This document shows, piece after piece, positions 5,474 through 11,433 of a DNA stretch of 40,893 bases; the stretch's first letter is position 1, and each line of letters begins with the position of its first letter. The translations under genes were made by a program, and so were the position numbers. This stretch comes from a virus: positions 1 to 40,893 of IMG/VR virus record IMGVR_UViG_3300042868_002708. One strand, 5' to 3'. The notes below the pieces were generated by a model, which worked only from the letters and a program-made list of their open reading frames with translations, searched no databases and was not told where the DNA came from.

Positions 5474-5524
5474 GGCTAACCTTTAGCCTCAGGGTCAAGA
5501 GGTTATGTCTTAAGACGTAACCTC
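5474..5524. other. Intergenic double hairpin with GTCTTAAGAC (unit 2)
   Basis: A 26-base inverted repeat (5499-5524) has GAGGTTA and TAACCTC around GTCTTAAGAC with one mismatched pair. A smaller hairpin lies beside it, with arms GGCTAA/TTAGCC at 5474-5479 and 5483-5488. The surrounding sequence resembles the unit at 5885-5940, including 'TTAGCCTCAGGGT' and 'TCCGATTCTA'. Confidence 0.6.
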
Positions 5525-5536
5525 CTGCCTCCGATT

Positions 5537-5845
5537 CTAAATCGCGCTTTCTTCTTCGTTTATTTCTTCAAATCTTTTGGCTATCTGATAAAAAGCGTCA
5601 GCGCCCCAGCCGATTAGTAATTGTCGGAGTAATAGAGAGCCAGTTCCGTTTCCTCTCTCTTCTTCGTCTGTTGCTAGTCGGTTAATCCAAAATTCGAAAT
5701 CTTGTTGGATTAACTCTGAACCTCCTAGTACGCCCTTTTTATCTACAACTTTTTTGAAATGGTAATACATTTCTTGGTCGTTCTCTGCTACTAGCAAGAA
5801 ATCGTTAACGAATTGTTCTCTTGCTTGGTTCTCTGTTGCTTGCAT
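5537..5845 (-). CDS. Hypothetical early protein (102 aa)
   Basis: Acidic, probably all-helical product with 'LLLRQLLIGWGADAFYQIAKRF' near the C terminus. GAGGAGACAAA precedes the ATG. Family not recognised. Repeated hairpin units lie on both sides, as for the 56-residue gene next to it. Confidence 0.6.
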   Translation of the reverse strand: MQATENQAREQFVNDFLLVAENDQEMYYHFKKVVDKKGVLGGSELIQQDFEFWINRLATDEEERGNGTGSLLLRQLLIGWGADAFYQIAKRFEEINEEESAI

Positions 5846-5897
5846 TTTGTCTCCTCGTTTTGTTTGTGTTGGTTCCTGTGGTGATTAGCCTCAGGGT

Positions 5898-5929
5898 GAG
5901 GCTCTTAAGTCTTAAGACCTAAGAACCTC
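5898..5929. other. Intergenic hairpin built on GTCTTAAGAC (unit 3)
   Basis: A 32-base inverted repeat with two mismatched pairs, centred on GTCTTAAGAC at 5909-5918. A second CTTAAG lies at 5904-5909. Its flanks resemble the unit at 5474-5524, so these gaps share ancestry. It lies between the SprT-like gene and the next leftward gene. Confidence 0.6.
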
Positions 5930-5938
5930 CCTCCGATT

Positions 5939-6586
5939 CTATTCGTTGTCTTCTGCTATAAATTCACTATCACAAGTCTGGCACATCGGACGGCAATTGT
6001 CTAGCACCTTTTGAGATAATCTTATGATTTCTCCACAATTACACATCGCCTTAATGCCGTTCTTGTTTCTTGATTTCTTTTGCCCTTTTTCTATTTGCAA
6101 GGCTGTCACATCTAAAGCCTTGGCGATTTTCTCGATTTCTTTTTTCCACCTTTTAAGGGCGTGTTCTGGCATTGAGGTCTTAGATAGTCCGATTCCTTTT
6201 TTCTCGCTCTTTTCTATCTTAAGACTAAAGATTTCTTGGGCTGTATTTTGGAATTTCTTGTTATGGTAGCCGTCACCTGTCACGTCTTGAATATCGTTCT
6301 TGAAATTATAGGCGTGGGCTAATTCGTGGAGCAAGGTTCCCATTGTGTCTTCAGCACCTCTGCTCAATGATTCAGCAGATAGGAAGATTTCATTAGCCAA
6401 TTTCTCGCCTTTTTTCCAAGGTGTGAAATGTGTAAAGTGTCCGTGGATTTTTCCCTTTTCTTCACGAGCCAATGAAACTACAATTTCTGGGAATTCGATT
6501 CCAATTTCTTGGATAACTGAATTCTTTACATCTTCAAGAACTGAGAGCAATCCTGATAGTTCCTGAGTCTTTTCTTTTGTCTTCAT
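5939..6586 (-). CDS. SprT-like zinc metalloprotease
   Basis: The 215-residue protein has the zincin motif 'LLHELAHAYN' (His87, Glu88, His91). A downstream 'YHNKKF' supplies the probable third zinc ligand, His108. A C-terminal zinc ribbon follows (Cys182, 184, 202, 205 with Cys198 nearby). This is the SprT/SPRTN architecture, whose cellular members cut DNA-bound proteins; phage copies are common in actinophages but uncharacterised. CAGGAGACAAAAA precedes the ATG. It is the first gene of the leftward early block, next to the control region, so it is probably expressed early. I infer clearance of host proteins from DNA or attack on a host factor. Confidence 0.85.
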   Translation of the reverse strand: MKTKEKTQELSGLLSVLEDVKNSVIQEIGIEFPEIVVSLAREEKGKIHGHFTHFTPWKKGEKLANEIFLSAESLSRGAEDTMGTLLHELAHAYNFKNDIQDVTGDGYHNKKFQNTAQEIFSLKIEKSEKKGIGLSKTSMPEHALKRWKKEIEKIAKALDVTALQIEKGQKKSRNKNGIKAMCNCGEIIRLSQKVLDNCRPMCQTCDSEFIAEDNE

Positions 6587-6607
6587 TTTTTGTCTCCTGT
6601 GTCTTAA

Positions 6608-6625
6608 GTCGGAACTATTTCCGAC
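6608..6625. other. Hairpin in the SprT leader
   Basis: Perfect seven-base arms GTCGGAA/TTCCGAC around the loop ctat, overlapping a GTCTTAAGTC site at 6601-6610. It would lie in the 5' untranslated leader of the leftward early transcript if the candidate promoter at 6626-6653 is used. Confidence 0.5.
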
Positions 6626-6653
6626 CTAATAAATCAACGGTACCAGACGCCAA
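6626..6653 (-). promoter_or_regulatory. Possible leftward early promoter
   Basis: On the minus strand TTGGCG (6648-6653) and TATTAG (6626-6631) are spaced 16 bases apart, about 40 bases upstream of the SprT-like start. The match to consensus is moderate. Position at the head of the early block is the main support. Confidence 0.3.
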
Positions 6654-6793
6654 TCGTGAGGTGTCAAGGTGAAAAGGGGGAAATTAGGTAACGATTTGAT
6701 AACGATTTAGTAACAGACAAAACGGACAAATCGGACATCTATGAGGGGTCGTGAGGAATCGTGAGGGAATTCACAAATCGGACAAAACGGACA
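6654..6793. repeat. Iteron-like repeat cluster
   Basis: Several short repeat families lie together. TCGTGAGG occurs at 6654, 6749 and 6759. GGTAACGATTT and GATAACGATTT are adjacent at 6687-6708, with a third partial unit at 6709. ACAAA(A/T)CGG nine-mers occur as a tandem pair at 6717-6734 and again in reverse order at 6773-6790. The region is gene-free, lies between the divergent early and late blocks, and resembles a replication origin or multi-site operator. Confidence 0.55.
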
Positions 6794-6796
6794 CAG

Positions 6797-7060
6797 CCTT
6801 AGGATTCACAACTCTAAGCCTAAGGTCAAGGGTTACGGATTGCCTGACCTTTTAACTCATAACTTTAAAGCCTTGACTATCCAATCTATTTATGCTAGGA
6901 GATTAGAGGAGGGGGAGGGGGTAGGAATAAATAAGAGGGGGGATAGTCCTCTTTCACATAATCTATATATACCGACACAAACCAAAACTAGGGCTAGAAA
7001 TGCTCTTCCAATCCATAAACTACACTACAAAAACATTACCCCCCTATGTTAATATTCTGC
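6797..7060. other. Gene-free stretch of the control region
   Basis: After the repeats comes a CCTTAGG/CCTAAGG inverted repeat (within 6797-6825), then sequence with a purine-rich run of G and A near 6900-6945. A 70-codon open frame exists here but starts at TTG with no ribosome binding site, so I do not call a gene. I see nothing else. Confidence 0.5.
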
Positions 7061-7114
7061 GTGGGTGTATGCGCTAGCATCCCATCTAAAATTTTCCTGG
7101 GTTATTACACCCAC
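7061..7114. other. Structured element closed by a nine-base stem
   Basis: GTGGGTGTA (7061-7069) pairs perfectly with TACACCCAC (7106-7114). Two short internal stems are possible (TGC/GCA around gcta, and CCCA/TGGG around an AT-rich loop), giving a small branched fold. It is too short for a tRNA and has no T-loop. It could be a leader RNA or a protein-binding dyad. Confidence 0.4.
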
Positions 7115-7160
7115 TCTGACCTGCGATAATACAATCTGTAAAAAATACTTTGTAAAATGC

Positions 7161-7194
7161 TGTTACCAAACCTCTCGGTAACACCTTATATATA
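7161..7194 (+). promoter_or_regulatory. Candidate late promoter with embedded operator
   Basis: TGTTACC (7161-7167) and GGTAACA (7177-7183) form a perfect seven-base inverted repeat. It overlaps a possible -35 (TTACCA, 7163-7168) and lies ahead of a -10-like TATATA (7187-7192), 18 bases from the -35. A regulator bound to the repeat would cover the promoter. The TGTTACC core recurs at 5001-5067. Confidence 0.4.
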
Positions 7195-7220
7195 GTAGAG
7201 GACAAAATAATTTTATAACA

Positions 7221-7246
7221 CTGTTGCCTTGACCCATCGGCAACAG
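7221..7246. promoter_or_regulatory. Second inverted repeat, CTGTTGCC/GGCAACAG
   Basis: Perfect eight-base arms (7221-7228 and 7239-7246) with a ten-base spacer. This closely resembles the TGTTACC/GGTAACA dyad 60 bases upstream (TGTTRCC-N9/10-GGYAACA). It may be a second operator copy or a leader hairpin of the late transcript. Confidence 0.45.
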
Positions 7247-7258
7247 GGTAGTGTTTAC

Positions 7259-7288
7259 GCAAGTCATCTTTGTTGATGACTTGCTTTT
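7259..7288 (+). terminator. Intrinsic terminator or attenuator before the late operon
   Basis: Ten-base arms GCAAGTCATC/GATGACTTGC (7259-7268 and 7275-7284) with a six-base loop are followed by TTTT. This is a textbook rightward Rho-independent terminator about 55 bases upstream of terL. Placed after the candidate promoter, it could attenuate late transcription until an antitermination event or a downstream promoter takes over. Confidence 0.7.
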
Positions 7289-7342
7289 ATATAATATAAT
7301 ATTATATATAATACTATCCCTGGAGCAAAAGGACAAATTCCA

Positions 7343-9247
7343 ATGGCAGCAAAAGCAGGATTATCGCACCACCTTAAGGCTGAATCAGCCAAGAAAAAAG
7401 AGGACTACCTTAAGGGTATTGCCTCAGGGATGACTAACGATGCCGCCTCTAAGTTGGCTGGCATCAAACCTGATACGGTCAAGTATTGGATTAAATCTGA
7501 TAAGGCTTTCCGCGCTGACCTTGATAACGCTAGAACTGATAGGGATGACGTTCGGGCTAAAACCAAAGACGCAGACAAGAACAGCGTAGGCTTTGAAGCC
7601 TTCTCTGAGGAATACCTAGAGATGAAGGTTTTCCCCCACCAGCGCAATTTTATATCCCTTCTTGAGAAGGGTGAACCTGAGTGGATTCATCCAGCAATGA
7701 CTTATGAGCCTGCTGTAAAAAATCGCGTTTTAATAAACATACCTCCTGAGCACGCTAAGTCAACTACAATTACGGTTAACTACTCAACCTATAGAATTGC
7801 CCTTGACCCTAACGTTCGTATTATTATCGTTTCTAAGACTTTGGCTAAAGCACGAGAATTCGTGTATGCTATTAAGCAACGCCTCAGCCATCCACGCTGG
7901 CAGAAGATGCAGCAAATGTATGGACCTGAAGGTGGCTGGAAAGAAGACTCAGAGACCTGGCGAACTGACACAGTTTACCTAGGTACTGAAACTAGAGACT
8001 CTGGCGAAAAAGACCCAACCCTCCAAGCCCTTGGTATGGGTGGGCAAATCTACGGTGCTCGCGCCGACTTGATTATCCTTGATGACGTTATAACTGGTGC
8101 CAATGCCCACGAGTGGGAAAAACAAATTAACTGGTTACAAAAAGAAGTTATAACTCGTCTTGGTAAAAATGGTAAACTTTTAGTTGTAGGGACACGAATA
8201 GGTTCTATTGACCTATACCGAGAACTTCGCAACCCTGAGCACTGGTCTGGAAATAAAACTCCATTCACATATCTGGCTATGCCAGCAGTACTAGAGTTCA
8301 ACGAAGACCCAGAGAAGTGGGTAACGCTATGGGCGAGGTCAGACAGACCTTGGGATGGCGATGAGGACACGACACCTGACGTAGATGGATTTTTCCCTAA
8401 ATGGGATGGTCCTACGTTATTCCAGAGACGCTCCGAAGTTACCCCTTCTACTTGGGCTATGGTTTATCAACAACAAGATGTTGAAGACGATTCTATTTTT
8501 TCACCCTTATGTGTACAAGGTTCTATCCAAGGTATGCGTAAAATTGGGATATTGCATTACGGCGCACCAGGTCATCCTAAAGACCCTGGTAACTATCGCA
8601 TAGTTATGGGTATAGACCCTGCTATGTCTGGAGCAACTGCAGCAGTAGTAGTGGCTGTAGATGTTGACAACAAGAAAAGATATGTTCTTGATGTCTGTAA
8701 TATGACAGACCCAACGCCTGAAAAAATTAAAAACTTAATACAAGAGTGGGCTGTTAAATATCAGCCTAACGTTGTAGTTGCGGAGAAAAATGCTTTCCAA
8801 CTCTTCCTCACCAAAGATGAAGGAATACGTGACTTTCTGTCTTCACGCGGAATCGTATTCCGTGAGCATTTCACTGGCAACAACAAATGGGACGTTGATT
8901 TCGGTGTTGCGTCTTTGGCTCCACTCTTTGGAACAACTACAAACGAAAAATTCGTAAAGAACTCAAATATGATTGAACTGCCTTCAACTGAAAAGTCTGA
9001 AGGTGTTAAGGCTTTAGTAACCCAGTTAATAACCTGGAAACCTGATGCACGCAAACGTCAACCTACTGACTGTGTTATGGCTTTATGGTTTACAGAAATT
9101 GTTATTCGTGAGTGGTTAGAACGTGGAAACCATCTTACCCAGTTTACTAATAGTAGATGGCACTCCAGAAGACAACTTAATGCAAGATATGTAATCGATT
9201 TAGATGAGGCATTTGCCGAACAACAAGCAGAAGTATTCTATCAATAA
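7343..9247 (+). CDS. terL: Terminase large subunit with N-terminal HTH
   Basis: The 634-residue DNA-packaging motor has an ATPase domain with Walker A-like 'IPPEHAKST' (about 133-141) and Walker B 'LIILDD' (243-248). The RNase H-like nuclease domain follows, with 'GIDPAMSG' (423-430) and 'VVVAEKNAF' containing Glu481. The first 60-70 residues contain a helix-turn-helix-like segment ('NDAASKLAGIKPDTVKYWIK', 32-51), typical of small terminase or DNA-recognition modules. No separate small terminase gene was found nearby. The ATG follows AAAGGACAAATTCCA. It opens the late operon, with the portal gene eight bases downstream. Confidence 0.93.
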   Translation: MAAKAGLSHHLKAESAKKKEDYLKGIASGMTNDAASKLAGIKPDTVKYWIKSDKAFRADLDNARTDRDDVRAKTKDADKNSVGFEAFSEEYLEMKVFPHQRNFISLLEKGEPEWIHPAMTYEPAVKNRVLINIPPEHAKSTTITVNYSTYRIALDPNVRIIIVSKTLAKAREFVYAIKQRLSHPRWQKMQQMYGPEGGWKEDSETWRTDTVYLGTETRDSGEKDPTLQALGMGGQIYGARADLIILDDVITGANAHEWEKQINWLQKEVITRLGKNGKLLVVGTRIGSIDLYRELRNPEHWSGNKTPFTYLAMPAVLEFNEDPEKWVTLWARSDRPWDGDEDTTPDVDGFFPKWDGPTLFQRRSEVTPSTWAMVYQQQDVEDDSIFSPLCVQGSIQGMRKIGILHYGAPGHPKDPGNYRIVMGIDPAMSGATAAVVVAVDVDNKKRYVLDVCNMTDPTPEKIKNLIQEWAVKYQPNVVVAEKNAFQLFLTKDEGIRDFLSSRGIVFREHFTGNNKWDVDFGVASLAPLFGTTTNEKFVKNSNMIELPSTEKSEGVKALVTQLITWKPDARKRQPTDCVMALWFTEIVIREWLERGNHLTQFTNSRWHSRRQLNARYVIDLDEAFAEQQAEVFYQ

Positions 9248-9255
9248 GGAAATTA

Positions 9256-11001
9256 GTGGCTCTTAATATAACACAAATAGCAACAAAGGTAGAAGCGCTT
9301 AAACGCCGCAACGCTAGTCGCGATGCTCGTATGGGTGACGTTCTAGAAGTACGCAGGGGCAACCTTGTAAACGTATTTCCAGAAATGTTTCCTGAAGGTG
9401 CAACCAAGGCTATGATTGCAAACTTCGTTGACGTAGCAGCAAGAGACGTTTCCGAAGTACTAGCACCACTACCTTCTTTTAACTGTACAACAACTAATAC
9501 TAATTCTGACCGTGCTAAAAAATCAGCAGACATCAGAACCCTTATTGTTAATAACTATGTTCAACATTCACGTCTACAAACTCAAATGTACACAGGTGCT
9601 GACTGGTACGGTACCTATGGCTTCCTACCTATTGTTATTGAAGCAGACTTTGAAAACAATCTTCCACGTATACGTGTAGAAAACCCTATTGGTTCATATC
9701 CTGAATTTGATAGATATGGCAAAGTTGTTTCATTTACTAAACGTTATGTTAAAACTATTGCTGAACTCATTACAGAGTTTCCAGAATTTGAAAGAGAAAT
9801 CCTTAACGGATATAGAATGGATGAGGTTGACCTTTATTCCGAATTAGAAATGGTTCGTTATGAAGATAGAAACGTTATCCTTTTATATTTACCTACTAGA
9901 GGTAATTTAGTTTTAACCAGTACTGATAACCCAATGGGTGAAGTAATGGTTCGCGTTGCTATGCGCCCAGGAATTGACAATGAACCAAGAGGTCAATTTG
10001 ATGATGTTCTTTGGGTTCAGATAGCACGCGCAAGATTTGCACAGTTAGCAATGGATGCAGCAGAGAAATCTATTAATGCTCCATTAGCAGTTCCGAATGA
10101 CGTACAAGAATTCGCCTTTGGTCCAGACGCTGTGTTAAGAACTGCTCAACCGCAGAACATTCGCCGTGTAGGCTTAGAGGTTCCACCTGCTGCGTTTACT
10201 GAAGCAGAATTATTACAAAGAGAAATGCGTCTTGGCGCACGTTATCCTGAAGGACGCTCTGGTGTTATTAATGCCAGCGTTGTAACAGGACAAGGTGTAC
10301 AAGCCTTATTAGGCGCATTTGATACCCAGGTTAAAACTGGTCAACAAATTTTGTCAGACGTATTTGAAGACGTAATTGAATTATGTCTTAAGATGGACGA
10401 AAGATTATTTGCAGGTGAAAAGAAAGTTGCAGCCACATCTGGTGGTGCAAGATTTGAATTAAGTTATGACCCAGGTAGAGATATTCGTGGGGACTACACA
10501 GTTCAAGTTCGTTATGGTTTGATGTCAGGACTTGACCCAAGCCGTGCATTAATCTTCTCATTACAAGCATTAGGTGCAGATTTAGTATCAAGAGATTTCG
10601 TAATGCGCGAACTACCTTGGTCAATGAACGTAGGCGGAGAACAACAATCAATTGATGTTCAACGTATGCGTGATAACTTAAACGCATCAGTTGCTTCACT
10701 AGCACAAGCAATACCACAATTCGCAGCACAGGGACAAGACCCAAGTCAACTTGTTAATAACATCGCTGAGGTAATAAAGGAAAGACAAAAAGGTACAAAC
10801 ATCGAAGATGCTGTACAAAAAGTCTTTGCTCCAGAACCAGCCCCACAAGTTCCCCCTGCTGAGATGACTGCTCCTGGCGAGCAACCTGTCCCTGTTGCAC
10901 CAGTTGAAGCGCCTCCAGGGGGTCCTTCTCCAACAGCACCAGAGCAAGCGTTGCAAATGCAAGGACAAATGGATATTCAAGCATTACTAGGACAATTATA
11001 A
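9256..11001 (+). CDS. Portal protein
   Basis: The 581-residue protein lies directly after terL, as portals do. It has portal-like segments: 'GADWYGTYGFLPIVIEAD', 'RVENPIGSYPEFDRYGKV', and a helical 'GQGVQALLGAFDTQVKTG' leading to a long C-terminal helical region. The last 60 residues are Pro/Gln-rich. It should form the dodecameric ring through which DNA enters the capsid. The start is GTG with AAGGAAATTA upstream. The assignment rests on position, length and these segments. Confidence 0.85.
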   Translation: MALNITQIATKVEALKRRNASRDARMGDVLEVRRGNLVNVFPEMFPEGATKAMIANFVDVAARDVSEVLAPLPSFNCTTTNTNSDRAKKSADIRTLIVNNYVQHSRLQTQMYTGADWYGTYGFLPIVIEADFENNLPRIRVENPIGSYPEFDRYGKVVSFTKRYVKTIAELITEFPEFEREILNGYRMDEVDLYSELEMVRYEDRNVILLYLPTRGNLVLTSTDNPMGEVMVRVAMRPGIDNEPRGQFDDVLWVQIARARFAQLAMDAAEKSINAPLAVPNDVQEFAFGPDAVLRTAQPQNIRRVGLEVPPAAFTEAELLQREMRLGARYPEGRSGVINASVVTGQGVQALLGAFDTQVKTGQQILSDVFEDVIELCLKMDERLFAGEKKVAATSGGARFELSYDPGRDIRGDYTVQVRYGLMSGLDPSRALIFSLQALGADLVSRDFVMRELPWSMNVGGEQQSIDVQRMRDNLNASVASLAQAIPQFAAQGQDPSQLVNNIAEVIKERQKGTNIEDAVQKVFAPEPAPQVPPAEMTAPGEQPVPVAPVEAPPGGPSPTAPEQALQMQGQMDIQALLGQL

Positions 11002-11016
11002 ATTTAAGGAATCTAA

Positions 11017-11433
11017 ATGGCTAACGAAGTAGTCTCAGGCGTAGGTAGAAACGCCAAACGTACTGATAGAAATATTTCTAGCCGTACAACTCAGCCTATT
11101 CGTGAAATGAAATCACAAAAGTACGGCGAAGGTAAAGCATTACTAGAACAACAAAGAATAAGCCCTATGGCTGGAAGTGTTAAAACTCCTAAGATTGAAA
11201 CAGCAAGTGCTGCTCCAAGAACTCCTGTTGTTCCATTAACTGCTGATACACAATACCCTGACCAACCTGCTGAAGTAGGTTTACCATTTGGCGAAGGACC
11301 AGGACCAGAAATCTTTGGTAACCTTAATCCAGAACCAGAAACATTAACAGATATTTTAGGACGTATGGTTAATGCTGATTCTTCAGGAGAAGTAAAAGCA
11401 ATTTACGAAAACGCTTTATTACAAGGACAGTAA
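11017..11433 (+). CDS. Hypothetical virion-associated protein (138 aa)
   Basis: The basic N-terminal half ('GRNAKRTDRNISSRTTQPIR') and a Pro/Glu-rich, probably disordered middle precede a C-terminal helix. The gene lies between the portal and giant-protein genes. Its stop overlaps the ATG of the giant gene by one base (TAATG), indicating co-translation. It may be a portal- or internal-protein partner; no family recognised. Confidence 0.6.
   Translation: MANEVVSGVGRNAKRTDRNISSRTTQPIREMKSQKYGEGKALLEQQRISPMAGSVKTPKIETASAAPRTPVVPLTADTQYPDQPAEVGLPFGEGPGPEIFGNLNPEPETLTDILGRMVNADSSGEVKAIYENALLQGQ

Larger units (their letters stand above)
1967..6610. repeat. Dispersed GTCTTAAGAC palindrome family
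   Basis: Perfect copies start at 1967, 2473, 3161, 4328, 4833, 5077, 5507 and 5909; a ninth lies outside this span at 38954. Half-matching forms (GTCTTAAGTC or GACTTAAGAC) start at 1055, 2242, 3474, 4549, 6601, 14403, 30664 and 34058. The density is highest in the leftward early block, in both genes and gaps. The copies are dyadic, as expected for a dimeric DNA-binding protein or a modification site. Confidence 0.75.

Noticed and set aside
5245-5929. CRISPR array from the repeated hairpins
   Set aside because: Only three units, several hundred bases apart with genes between them; no regular spacers.
5898-5929. Intrinsic terminator
   Set aside because: Strong dyad but no T-run on either strand; sister units are likewise without T-runs, so I list them as hairpins only.
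6840-7052. 70-codon rightward open frame in the control region
   Set aside because: TTG start without a ribosome binding site, low-complexity sequence, and it lies in the repeat-rich gap.
7061-7114. tRNA gene
   Set aside because: A nine-base closing stem and two short inner stems exist, but the element is only 54 bases with no T-arm or proper anticodon arm.
10388-10984. Reverse-strand frames within the portal gene
   Set aside because: Shadow frames of the portal, with low-complexity translations and no start signals.
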